From the NCBI GenBank assembly GCA_964346375.1, contig CAYFUL010000011.1:1-33129 (forward strand): a stretch of DNA of 33,129 nucleotides, in the 5' to 3' direction. Positions 24,944-32,428 of the stretch are shown one piece after another (positions within the stretch are counted from its first letter, which is position 1; each line of letters opens with the position of its first letter). Origin of the DNA: CAYFUL01 sp964346375. GTDB taxonomy: Bacteria; Bacillota; Clostridia; Tissierellales; Peptoniphilaceae. The position numbers and the translations under genes were made by a program. Under the pieces are notes generated by a model. The model worked only from the letters and a program-made list of their open reading frames with translations, was not told the DNA's origin and searched no databases.

Positions 24944-25732
24944 TTATAAATCTGCACCAAGTCTTTTTGATATTTCCCTTGCTGTCTCTGCAAGAAGGGG
25001 ATATATTTCCCTTACTAATTCTTCCTTGGTGTATTTAAATGTTGGGCCAAAGGCACTTAGTGCGGCAATGGTTTCGTTATTGTAATCCAGTATTGGTACT
25101 GAAATACATCTTAAATTATCCTCTACTTCCTCATCGTCTATTGCGTAGCCCTGCTCTCTTACATTTGAAAGTTCTTCTAGTAGTTCCTCGCGATTGGAGA
25201 TGGTATTTTCCGTTAACTTTTCGAAGGTTTTTTTCTCGAAGAAGTTTTCTAGCTGACCATCATTATAATTTGAAAGGAGTATTTTTCCTGACCCTGAAGC
25301 GTACATTGGAGTCATCTTTCCTATTCTTATTAGGTTTTGCTCTATTTGTGTTGGCTCAAAAATACAGTCTAGGTATATACACTCCATGTCGATTTCTGTT
25401 ATTAGTCCCACCCCTAAATCCAATTTACTAGCCAACTCTGTTATTAAATCATTTGCAAGGGTTCTAAGGGGCATATTTAGCTTAATATTATCGCTTAATT
25501 TTCCTATCTTCCAAGTTAGTGCATACTTTTCTGTATCGCTATATTGAAATGCGTATCCCTCGTATATTAAGGAGTTTAAGTATCTTAAAATTGTTGACTG
25601 GGCTGCATCTAACTCTGATGCTATTTGATTTAGCCTTAATGGAGTAGAGCTCTTTGCCATACAATTTAGTAAATCCAGTGTAAGAGAGACAGATTTATTC
25701 ATATTTTTCTTTATATCTTCTTGGGAATCCAT
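24944..25732 (-). CDS. IclR-family transcriptional regulator
   Basis: The 262-aa regulator has an N-terminal winged helix-turn-helix (LTLDLLNCMA, LRLNQIASELDAAQSTILRYLNSL) and a C-terminal GAF-like effector domain (MTPMYASGSGKILLS, REQGYAIDDEEVEDNLRCISVPI), the standard IclR arrangement and length. It is transcribed away from the methylmalonate-semialdehyde dehydrogenase gene with 220 bp between, so that gene is its most likely target. The effector is unknown. Confidence 0.9.
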   Translation of the reverse strand: MDSQEDIKKNMNKSVSLTLDLLNCMAKSSTPLRLNQIASELDAAQSTILRYLNSLIYEGYAFQYSDTEKYALTWKIGKLSDNIKLNMPLRTLANDLITELASKLDLGVGLITEIDMECIYLDCIFEPTQIEQNLIRIGKMTPMYASGSGKILLSNYNDGQLENFFEKKTFEKLTENTISNREELLEELSNVREQGYAIDDEEVEDNLRCISVPILDYNNETIAALSAFGPTFKYTKEELVREIYPLLAETAREISKRLGADL

Positions 25733-25825
25733 CTAAACCTCCTATTTTATCATTCGATTAATATAATGCACTTTTTGGGAGAGATTGTCAAGGTTTTGTT
25801 AATGCTTGTTAATATATTAGAGATG

Positions 25826-25864
25826 TATTCCGAATTATAGTTTAAAATAAAAATAAACGGAATA
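25826..25864. promoter_or_regulatory. Inverted repeat TATTCCG-N25-CGGAATA, candidate IclR operator
   Basis: Perfect 7-bp half-sites at 25826-25832 and 25858-25864, 32 bp centre to centre (about three helical turns), just upstream of the mmsA promoter in the iclR-mmsA divergent region. The spacing would place both sites on one DNA face. The regulator's real site is not known. Confidence 0.45.
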
Positions 25865-25879
25865 AACTTTCGAAAATTA

Positions 25880-25907
25880 TTGACTTTTTTCAAAAACATT
25901 GTAAAAT
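25880..25907 (+). promoter_or_regulatory. Promoter of the mmsA-type dehydrogenase
   Basis: -35 TTGACT (25880-25885), 16-nt spacer, -10 TAAAAT (25902-25907), followed by AAAGGAGA and ATG 25953. Confidence 0.65.
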
Positions 25908-25952
25908 AGAATTAGGAAACTCTATTACTCTAATTTTAGAAAGGAGAATTTT

Positions 25953-27464
25953 ATGACAGTTGAAAGAAAAGGTTTTAGTGCCGGCGGAGAATGGATTCAG
26001 TCTAAGACTGACAAGTATATGGAAGTTACTAATGCTAGTACTGGAGAGGTAATGGCTGAAGTTCCTTGTTGTACTAAAGATGAGGTTGAGTTTGCAATTG
26101 CAGCTGCTCAAGAGGCGTATAAATCATGGTCTTTAACTTCTATAAGTGCTAGAACTAAGCTTATGTTTAATTGGCGCAATGTACTGGAGGAACATTTAGA
26201 AGAACTTGCAGTGCTTTGCGCCAAGGAAAATGGCAAGAATTTAGATGAGGCTAGAGGCGATGTATTAAAGGCAATTGAGCCTACTGAACTTGCTTGTTCT
26301 CTTCCTTCTATGATTCAAGGAGTAGGATCACTTCAAGTTACTACTGGATACGATACTACTACTTACCAAATGCCACTAGGAGTTGTTGCAGGAATAGTTC
26401 CTTTTAACTTCCCAGCTATGATTCCTTGGGGTTGGATAATTCCTATGGCAATTGCCACTGGAAATACAGTAGTATTAAAGGCAAATAGCCAAACTCCTCT
26501 TACTTCTATGAGAATTTTAGAGCTATTTATTGAAAAGGGTGGATTCCCTAAGGGAGTTGTAAACCTAGTTACTTGCAGTAGAAATGAAGCAGAGATTTTC
26601 CTTCATGACCCAAGAATTAAGGCTGTAACATTTGTAGGAACTACTGATGTTGGTAAACATATTTACTCTGTTGCTGCGGCAAATGGTAAGAGAGTTCAAG
26701 CTCAAGGGGAGGCGAAAAACCACGCATTAGTTCTTGAAGATGCAGACCTTGAAAGTGCTGCTAATACTATTATTAACTCAACCTTTGGTTGTGCAGGAAT
26801 GAGATGTATGGCACTTCCAGTTATAGTTGTTCAAGAGAGTGTTGCTGATAAATTAGTTGCTCTATTAAAAGAAAAGGCAATGAACTTAAAAATTGGTGCT
26901 GCTTATGAACCTGGAACTCAACTTGGACCTGTTGTATCTGCTGAACACAAACAGAAGGTTATTAAGTGGATTGAAAAGGGAATTGAAGAAGGGGCAGAAC
27001 TTGTACTAGATGGAAGAGATTTAGTTGTTGAAGGCCTTGAAAATGGATTCTTCTTAGGACCTACAATCTTTGACCATGTTACTGAAGAGATGAGCGTTGG
27101 AACTAAGGAAATTTTTGGACCAGTTACTCTAATTAAGAGAGTAAAGGACTTTGACGAAGGTATTGCAGTTATGAATGCAAATCCATTTGCAAATGGTTCT
27201 ATTATCTACACAAGTAGTGGATACTACGCAAGAAAATTTGAACTTTTAACTGACGGAGGAATGGTAGGAATTAACGTTGGTATTCCTGTACCAGGAGCTC
27301 AATTCCCATTCTCTGGAAATAAAGACTCATTCTTTGGCGATCTTCACGTTCTTGGAAAAGACGGATTTAGATTCTACACTCGTGCAAAAACCGTTACTAA
27401 ACACTGGTTTGACGAAGATTCTAAAAATAAAGTAGTAGGAACTTGGGAAGGCGGAGTTGAGTAA
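25953..27464 (+). CDS. mmsA: CoA-acylating methylmalonate-semialdehyde dehydrogenase
   Basis: The 503-aa aldehyde-dehydrogenase-superfamily enzyme converts methylmalonate or malonate semialdehyde to propionyl- or acetyl-CoA in valine and inositol catabolism. It has PFNFPAMIPWGW, GTTDVGKHIY, the nucleophile Cys285 in GMRCMALP, and QGEAKNHALVL, where the general-base Glu of ordinary aldehyde dehydrogenases is replaced by Asn256. That replacement is the mark of the CoA-dependent MMSDH branch. No other inositol or valine genes are nearby, so the in vivo substrate is open. It is a monocistronic unit with a strong terminator. Confidence 0.9.
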   Translation: MTVERKGFSAGGEWIQSKTDKYMEVTNASTGEVMAEVPCCTKDEVEFAIAAAQEAYKSWSLTSISARTKLMFNWRNVLEEHLEELAVLCAKENGKNLDEARGDVLKAIEPTELACSLPSMIQGVGSLQVTTGYDTTTYQMPLGVVAGIVPFNFPAMIPWGWIIPMAIATGNTVVLKANSQTPLTSMRILELFIEKGGFPKGVVNLVTCSRNEAEIFLHDPRIKAVTFVGTTDVGKHIYSVAAANGKRVQAQGEAKNHALVLEDADLESAANTIINSTFGCAGMRCMALPVIVVQESVADKLVALLKEKAMNLKIGAAYEPGTQLGPVVSAEHKQKVIKWIEKGIEEGAELVLDGRDLVVEGLENGFFLGPTIFDHVTEEMSVGTKEIFGPVTLIKRVKDFDEGIAVMNANPFANGSIIYTSSGYYARKFELLTDGGMVGINVGIPVPGAQFPFSGNKDSFFGDLHVLGKDGFRFYTRAKTVTKHWFDEDSKNKVVGTWEGGVE

Positions 27465-27493
27465 GAACTGCATATTAATATATGGAATATATT

Positions 27494-27530
27494 GAAAACA
27501 AACCCGGAAAATTTCTGGGTTTGTTTTTTA
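27494..27530 (+). terminator. Terminator of mmsA
   Basis: Perfect 10-bp stem AAACAAACCC (27496-27505)/GGGTTTGTTT (27517-27526) with an 11-nt loop, ending in a T-tract. Confidence 0.92.
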
Positions 27531-27626
27531 ATTTAAAGTTTTGACTAAATACTTTTAAATGTGGTACTTTGATGTAAAATATTTTTTTCTATAACTTTAA
27601 CAAATTCTATCAATTCTTAAAAACAC

Positions 27627-28295
27627 TTATCCAATTAACATTACCATACTAAGTAATAACATATCGTAAAATAAATGGGCGAAATATACGGTCCATAGAT
27701 TTTTTGTCCTTATATATGCAAAGTTTAGTACAAATGTTACTCCTCCTATTAAAAATATGGACTGTACTATATTGTAGTTGTAAGTAGGTAGATGTAGCGC
27801 TCCAAATATTATTGAAGATAGTATCCACGCTAAAATTACGCCCCATCTCTCTCCAATTCTCTTGCTAAAGTAATTATACACTGCCAAAAATGGTATTATC
27901 CTTATTATTTCCTCCCAAAAAAGTTGAAATGCCAGCATAAATACTAAGAACTTTGGATCTATTTCATCTATTACTCCTACTATTGGATTTTCTACCGTTT
28001 CAAAATTTAAACTGGCAAGGATTGCCCCTACTACTATTGCCAATATGGCAACCCCAAAGGCAAGGAGCACCTCTTTTATTTTTGGGATGTGGAATAGTTT
28101 TTTTAATATTCCTCTATCTAGTACCAATAGTCCTATTAGTGATACCACTGGCAGTAGTACAATTAATACTCTACTGTCTATTGAAATCTTCTCTAGTATT
28201 TTTTCGCTGTCCATTAAAATTAATAGCCCGTAGCTAAAAATAATGGATATAATCCAGCGACTAATACTTGCATTTATCTTCGGGATTTTTCTCAT
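27627..28295 (-). CDS. CPBP-family intramembrane metalloprotease (CAAX-protease-like)
   Basis: The 222-aa protein has about seven to eight membrane helices. The conserved CPBP catalytic motifs are visible: EEIIR (Glu128, Glu129, Arg132), FGALH (His168) and the last-helix HLFYD (His207, Asp211, where Asn or Asp is usual). The family includes type II CAAX prenyl proteases and bacterial abortive-infection (Abi)-like and bacteriocin self-immunity proteins; the role here is unknown. I use ATG 28295 because AGGAGG lies 4 nt upstream; a start at 28328 would lie within the leader hairpin. Confidence 0.85.
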   Translation of the reverse strand: MRKIPKINASISRWIISIIFSYGLLILMDSEKILEKISIDSRVLIVLLPVVSLIGLLVLDRGILKKLFHIPKIKEVLLAFGVAILAIVVGAILASLNFETVENPIVGVIDEIDPKFLVFMLAFQLFWEEIIRIIPFLAVYNYFSKRIGERWGVILAWILSSIIFGALHLPTYNYNIVQSIFLIGGVTFVLNFAYIRTKNLWTVYFAHLFYDMLLLSMVMLIG

Positions 28296-28309
28296 ATGTC
28301 CTCCTACAT

Positions 28310-28338
28310 AAAAAAATATCCGGTACACTACGTACCGG
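28310..28338 (-). terminator. Terminator-like hairpin in the leader of the CPBP gene
   Basis: On the minus strand CCGGTAC (28338-28332)/GTACCGG (28326-28320) with a 5-nt loop is followed by ATATTTTTTT, then the AGGAGG of the CPBP gene. It lies between promoter and start codon, about 37 nt after the predicted transcript start, so it would act as an attenuator or release a short RNA. Confidence 0.65.
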
Positions 28339-28381
28339 AAAAATAAAGTAGATTAATTAAAGAGTATAACTAATTATATGT

Positions 28382-28410
28382 ATTATACCAAATAAAATAT
28401 TTACTTACAA
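28382..28410 (-). promoter_or_regulatory. Promoter of the CPBP gene
   Basis: Minus strand: -35 TTGTAA (28410-28405), 17 nt, -10 TATAAT (28387-28382). Its -35 box lies 3 bp from the -35 box of the divergent dnaJ-like operon. Confidence 0.75.
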
Positions 28411-28413
28411 ACC

Positions 28414-28442
28414 TTGCATTTATATTCCAGATGCCGTATAAT
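28414..28442 (+). promoter_or_regulatory. Promoter of the dnaJ-clpB operon
   Basis: -35 TTGCAT (28414-28419), 17-nt spacer, -10 TATAAT (28437-28442). The start near 28449 falls just before the CtsR operator. Confidence 0.78.
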
Positions 28443-28450
28443 ATAAACAA

Positions 28451-28467
28451 GGTCAAAGAAGGTCAAA
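28451..28467 (+). promoter_or_regulatory. CtsR operator
   Basis: GGTCAAAGAAGGTCAAA matches the CtsR heptad direct repeat (A/G)GTCAAA-NAN-(A/G)GTCAAA exactly. It covers the start of the transcript, between the -10 box and the AAGGAGG ribosome site, so bound repressor would block initiation of the dnaJ-clpB operon and release it on heat or protein stress. ctsR itself is not in this window. Confidence 0.92.
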
Positions 28468-28480
28468 GAAGGAGGTTTAA

Positions 28481-29377
28481 ATGGAATATAGAGATTATTA
28501 TAATATACTTGGTATTGATAAAAATGCCGACGAGGCAACGATTAAATCAGCCTATCGAAAGTTGGCAAAGAAATACCATCCTGATTTAAATTCAGGAGAT
28601 GAAAAAGCCCAAGAGAAGTTTAAAGAGGTAAACGAGGCTTACGAAGTTCTATCTGATCCCGAGAAGAAAAAGCAGTACGATACCTTCGGTTCTAACTATA
28701 ATTTTAGCGACGGTTATAACTTTGACCCTACTCAATACGGTTACACATATACCAGTGGTGGAAATTCCTCCGATTTTTCCGATTTCTTTGATATGTTTTT
28801 TGGTGGAAGTGGTAAGAACGGCGGATTTAATATAAATATTAATGACCTACTTGGTCGTAATAAATCTAAGAAAAAAAGACGTGCTACCTACGATTCAGAA
28901 GTAGCACTTACAATAGATGAAGCTTATAGTGGAACTACTAGAGATATGAACCTATCCATTAACGGAAGCGTTCATACAATACCTGTTAAAATTCCTGCGG
29001 GAATAACTCCCGGTAAAAAGATTAAGGTAAAGGCAGATAAGTATGGAATAGATGGAGATATACTATTTAAGGTAAATGTCCTAGACTCTCCCGACGAAAA
29101 GTTATCTGGCCTAAATATTATTAAAACTAAGGAGATCTACCCATGGCAGGCGGCACTTGGAGATAAGGTAAATATTACTACCCCAGAGGGAAAGATAAAG
29201 GTTTCAGTACCAAAGGGAATTAAGGGAAGTTCAAAGTTAAGAATTCCAAATAAGGGATTTGTAGATCTAAAGGGAAATAAGGGGGATTTATATATCCAAT
29301 TTAATATAGTAAACCCCGAGCATTTAAACGAAGAACAAATAGAACTATATAGAAAATTAAGTGAAACAGTGAGGTAA
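28481..29377 (+). CDS. DnaJ-family co-chaperone lacking the zinc-finger domain (CbpA-like, type II)
   Basis: The 298-aa J-domain protein has J-domain residues 1-70 with the HPD tripeptide at 33-35, a Gly/Phe/Ser/Tyr-rich linker (about 72-122), and two C-terminal beta-barrel substrate-binding domains (from ATYDSEVALTIDEAYSG, with VKIPAGITPGKKIKVKA). The four CxxCxGxG zinc repeats of DnaJ proper are absent. It stimulates DnaK, and its position two bases before clpB under a CtsR site suggests it feeds the ClpB-DnaK disaggregation pathway. Proline codons change from CCT in the first half to CCA in the second. Confidence 0.92.
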   Translation: MEYRDYYNILGIDKNADEATIKSAYRKLAKKYHPDLNSGDEKAQEKFKEVNEAYEVLSDPEKKKQYDTFGSNYNFSDGYNFDPTQYGYTYTSGGNSSDFSDFFDMFFGGSGKNGGFNININDLLGRNKSKKKRRATYDSEVALTIDEAYSGTTRDMNLSINGSVHTIPVKIPAGITPGKKIKVKADKYGIDGDILFKVNVLDSPDEKLSGLNIIKTKEIYPWQAALGDKVNITTPEGKIKVSVPKGIKGSSKLRIPNKGFVDLKGNKGDLYIQFNIVNPEHLNEEQIELYRKLSETVR

Positions 29378-29379
29378 TT

Positions 29380-31950
29380 ATGGATTTTGAAAAATTTACA
29401 TTAAAAAGTGTTGAGGCAGTAAACAATGCCCAAGGCGTAGCACGTGAATATGGAAATCCACAAGTAGAGCCAATTCACATTCATTACAGTTTAGTAGCAG
29501 ATAGGGAGGGGTTAATTCCCTCTATCCTAAAATATATGGGAGTGGATTCAAAGGCACTGCTAGAGGATATACTAAAGGAGATAAAAAAACTTCCAAAGCA
29601 ATCAGGGGGAAGTCTATACGCAAAGGATACCTTTACAAAGGTATTAGAAAAAGCAGAGGAGAACGCAAAAAATCTATCAGATGATTACGTATCAGTAGAG
29701 CATATATACATGGCTCTCTTAATGGTCAAAGATAGTAAAAACGAAAGTATCTTTAAAAAATATGGCATAACCCTAGATAATTTTATGGAGAATTTAAAAA
29801 ATATTAGGGGAAATACCCATGTAACAACAGATAACCCAGAGTCAACCTTTGACGCCCTAGCAAAGTATGGAAGAGATATAACCAAGGAAGCTAAGGACGG
29901 AAAGATGGACCCAGTAATAGGTCGAGACGACGAAATAAGAAATGTAATAAGGATACTATCAAGAAGGACAAAGAATAACCCAGTTCTAATAGGAGAGCCG
30001 GGAGTAGGAAAGACGGCAATAGTAGAAGGACTTGCCCAGAGAATAGTAAATGGCGACGTACCAGAGGGATTAAAGGGAAAGACGGTATTTTCACTAGATA
30101 TAGGAGCCTTAGTAGCAGGGGCAAAGTATAGAGGAGAATTTGAAGAGAGATTAAAGGCAGTACTACAGGAAGTAGAAAAGTCCGACGGAGAAATACTCCT
30201 ATTTATAGACGAAATACACAATATAGTAGGAGCAGGAAAGACAGAAGGGGCAATGGACGCCTCAAATCTACTAAAGCCAATGTTAGCAAGGGGAGAACTC
30301 CACGCAATAGGAGCGACAACCCTAGACGAGTATAGAAAGTATATAGAGAAGGACGCGGCACTAGAGAGAAGATTCCAAAAGGTACTAGTACAAGAACCAT
30401 CAGTAGAGGATACCATATCAATACTAAGGGGATTAAAGGAAAAGTATGAGATATACCACGGAATAAGAATAGCAGATTCAGCAGTAATAGCAGCGGCGAC
30501 CCTATCAAATAGATATATCTCCGATAGATTTTTACCAGATAAGGCAATAGATTTAATGGACGAGTCCTGCGCAATGTTAAGGACAGAAATAGAATCAATG
30601 CCAACGGAAATAGACGAGGTAAGAAGAAAAATTCTACAGCTAGAAATAGAAAGAGAAGCCTTAAAGAAGGAAGAGGACGAGGCAAGTAAAAAAAGGCTAA
30701 CAGCCCTAGAAGAAGAACTAGCAGAGGAAAAGTCAACCTATGATAGTCTAAAGGCAAAGTGGGAAGAGGAGAAAAAGACAATTGACGACCTAAAGGAAGT
30801 AAAAGAGAAGATAGAAGACGTAAAAGTAGAGATAGAAAAGGCAGAAAGAGCCTACGACTTGGAAAAGCTATCAGTATTAAAATATGGCGAACTACCAAAA
30901 CTTGAAGCAGAGTTAAAGGGAAAGGAAGAAAATTCTAAGGAAACCTCTATGGTAAAAGAAGAGGTAACGGAAACAGAAATAAGAGAAGTAGTAAGCCGCT
31001 GGACAGGAATACCAGTAGATAAATTAACTCAAGGAGAAAGGGAAAAACTACTAAATCTATCAGAGGAACTACACAAGAGAGTAATAGGACAAGATGAGGC
31101 AGTAGAAGTAGTAAGCGATGCAGTGCTAAGGGCAAGAGCAGGGTTAAAGGACGAAAGTAAACCAATAGGCTCATTTATCTTCTTAGGACCAACAGGAGTA
31201 GGAAAGACAGAAACGGCAAAGGCATTAACCCAACTACTATTTGACGACGAAAAGAATATGATAAGAATAGATATGAGTGAATATATGGAAAAACACTCCG
31301 TATCAAGATTAGTAGGATCTCCACCAGGATATGTAGGATATGACGACGGAGGACAGCTAACAGAAGCAGTAAGAAGACGCCCATATTCAGTAATACTATT
31401 TGACGAAATAGAAAAGGCACATCCAGATGTATTTAATATACTACTACAAGTCCTAGACGACGGAAGGCTAACAGATAACCAGGGAAGGACAGTAGATTTT
31501 AAAAATACAGTAATAATAATGACCTCAAATATAGGCTCAACCTATTTAATAGACGGAATAGACGAGTTTGGAAATATCTCCGAGATAACGAGAGAAGAAG
31601 TAATGGGAGAGATGAGGGCAAGATTTAGACCAGAGTTTTTAAACAGAATAGATGAGATAGTAATGTTTAAACCATTACAGAGAAACGAAATCTACAGGAT
31701 AATGGAAAATGCAATAGGGGAAATAGAGAAAAAATTAGCCGATAGGGAAATAAGAATAGAAGTAACAGAAAAGGCAAAGGACCTTATCCTAGATAGGTCC
31801 TATACTATCCAATACGGCGCAAGACCAGTAAAGAGATATATCCAAAATACAGTGGAAACAGGAATATCAAAATTAATAATAAAGGGAGAAGTAGAGGACG
31901 GAGGAAAAGTAACAGTAGACGTAGAAAATGGAGAAATAGTAGTAAAATAA
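29380..31950 (+). CDS. clpB: ATP-dependent disaggregase ClpB
   Basis: The 856-aa hexameric AAA+ chaperone rescues aggregated proteins with DnaK/DnaJ. The domain order is: N-domain (1-150), first AAA with Walker A GEPGVGKT (205-212) and FIDEIHNIVGAG, the long coiled-coil middle domain (about 400-530) that distinguishes ClpB from ClpA/C, second AAA with GPTGVGKT (603-610) and ILFDEIEKAH, and the C-terminal sensor GARPVKR. There is no IGF/ClpP-binding loop that I can see. It starts 2 nt after the dnaJ-like stop. Of its 24 prolines, 22 use CCA and none CCT. Confidence 0.97.
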   Translation: MDFEKFTLKSVEAVNNAQGVAREYGNPQVEPIHIHYSLVADREGLIPSILKYMGVDSKALLEDILKEIKKLPKQSGGSLYAKDTFTKVLEKAEENAKNLSDDYVSVEHIYMALLMVKDSKNESIFKKYGITLDNFMENLKNIRGNTHVTTDNPESTFDALAKYGRDITKEAKDGKMDPVIGRDDEIRNVIRILSRRTKNNPVLIGEPGVGKTAIVEGLAQRIVNGDVPEGLKGKTVFSLDIGALVAGAKYRGEFEERLKAVLQEVEKSDGEILLFIDEIHNIVGAGKTEGAMDASNLLKPMLARGELHAIGATTLDEYRKYIEKDAALERRFQKVLVQEPSVEDTISILRGLKEKYEIYHGIRIADSAVIAAATLSNRYISDRFLPDKAIDLMDESCAMLRTEIESMPTEIDEVRRKILQLEIEREALKKEEDEASKKRLTALEEELAEEKSTYDSLKAKWEEEKKTIDDLKEVKEKIEDVKVEIEKAERAYDLEKLSVLKYGELPKLEAELKGKEENSKETSMVKEEVTETEIREVVSRWTGIPVDKLTQGEREKLLNLSEELHKRVIGQDEAVEVVSDAVLRARAGLKDESKPIGSFIFLGPTGVGKTETAKALTQLLFDDEKNMIRIDMSEYMEKHSVSRLVGSPPGYVGYDDGGQLTEAVRRRPYSVILFDEIEKAHPDVFNILLQVLDDGRLTDNQGRTVDFKNTVIIMTSNIGSTYLIDGIDEFGNISEITREEVMGEMRARFRPEFLNRIDEIVMFKPLQRNEIYRIMENAIGEIEKKLADREIRIEVTEKAKDLILDRSYTIQYGARPVKRYIQNTVETGISKLIIKGEVEDGGKVTVDVENGEIVVK

Positions 31951-31951
31951 T

Positions 31952-31981
31952 AAAAGGCGGACACGATGTTCGCCTTTTATT
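31952..31981 (+). terminator. Terminator of the dnaJ-clpB operon
   Basis: AAAAGGCGGAC (31952-31962) pairs with GTTCGCCTTTT (31968-31978) with one G-U pair and a 5-nt loop, running into TTTTATT. Confidence 0.9.
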
Positions 31982-32041
31982 ACATATTAGCGCTGGGTTA
32001 TGTGCTGGTAATTTATATAGTTCAATGTACAACAGTAACCC

Positions 32042-32208
32042 ATGGTAGGTTGCCGAGCCCCGCCCGACGCGAGGGGATAGGGCAGTTGTACATTGAAATA
32101 CATTTGTATTTAAAAATATGTAACGTGATATTATCGGTAACGTGGATTGGATATGTAATAAAACCCGAACACAATGTAACGGGCGGCTCGGGACGTCGCC
32201 CCTACCGT
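32042..32208 (-). repeat. Complete repeat element, about 167 bp
   Basis: Ends ATGGTAGG (32042-32049) and CCTACCGT (32201-32208). The left GC-rich end is GCCGAGCCCCGCCCGACG and the right end is GGGCGGC-TCGGGACG-TCGCCC. The core GTAACGTGATATTATCGGTAAC is the divergent counterpart of the core at 17798-17815. In addition TTCAATGTACAAC (32021-32033) and GTTGTACATTGAA (32085-32097) form a perfect 13-bp inverted repeat around the left end. It lies in the gap between clpB and the SLH gene, which holds nothing else until the promoters at 32294. Confidence 0.75.
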
Positions 32209-32293
32209 GGTTCGTCGTTGGTATTAATGGAACATATAACCCATACTAAATAAAATATTCCAACCTATGTAAAACCGACTCCCAAAACAACAA

Positions 32294-32322
32294 TTGTAAC
32301 TTTTGTAACTTTATGTTATAGT
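32294..32322 (+). promoter_or_regulatory. Distal promoter of the SLH-protein gene
   Basis: -35 TTGTAA (32294-32299), 17 nt, extended -10 TGTTATAGT (32314-32322). Downstream, GTAAACC (32321-32327) and GGTTTAC (32362-32368) form an inverted repeat. Confidence 0.6.
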
Positions 32323-32394
32323 AAACCAGTGCTTTAAATCACAAAGGATAGAGTAGATGGCGGTTTACATAAAATTATGTAACACAACTGTAAT

Positions 32395-32422
32395 TTTACT
32401 TTCTAGTCCATTAGTGTATAAT
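32395..32422 (+). promoter_or_regulatory. Proximal promoter of the SLH-protein gene
   Basis: -35 TTTACT (32395-32400), 16 nt, -10 TATAAT (32417-32422), start near 32429, giving a leader of about 138 nt. Two promoters suggest strong expression. Confidence 0.62.
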
Positions 32423-32428
32423 TAAAGC

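Noticed and set aside
27627..28295. CPBP protease as a phage-defence (Abi) or bacteriocin-immunity gene
   Set aside because: No bacteriocin, toxin or defence genes are adjacent, and the family is too broad for a specific claim.
30203..30898. Long open frame (231 aa) antisense to clpB, plus several others antisense to clpB, rnfB and korC
   Set aside because: They are leucine-, proline- and arginine-rich mirror frames produced by the A-ending codons of the real genes. They have no ribosome sites and no recognisable domains.
31966..32253. Open frames within repeats (31966-32253, 17807-17992, 11818-12078, 9113-9355)
   Set aside because: They span repeat elements and terminators, have no ribosome site or family resemblance, and differ between copies.
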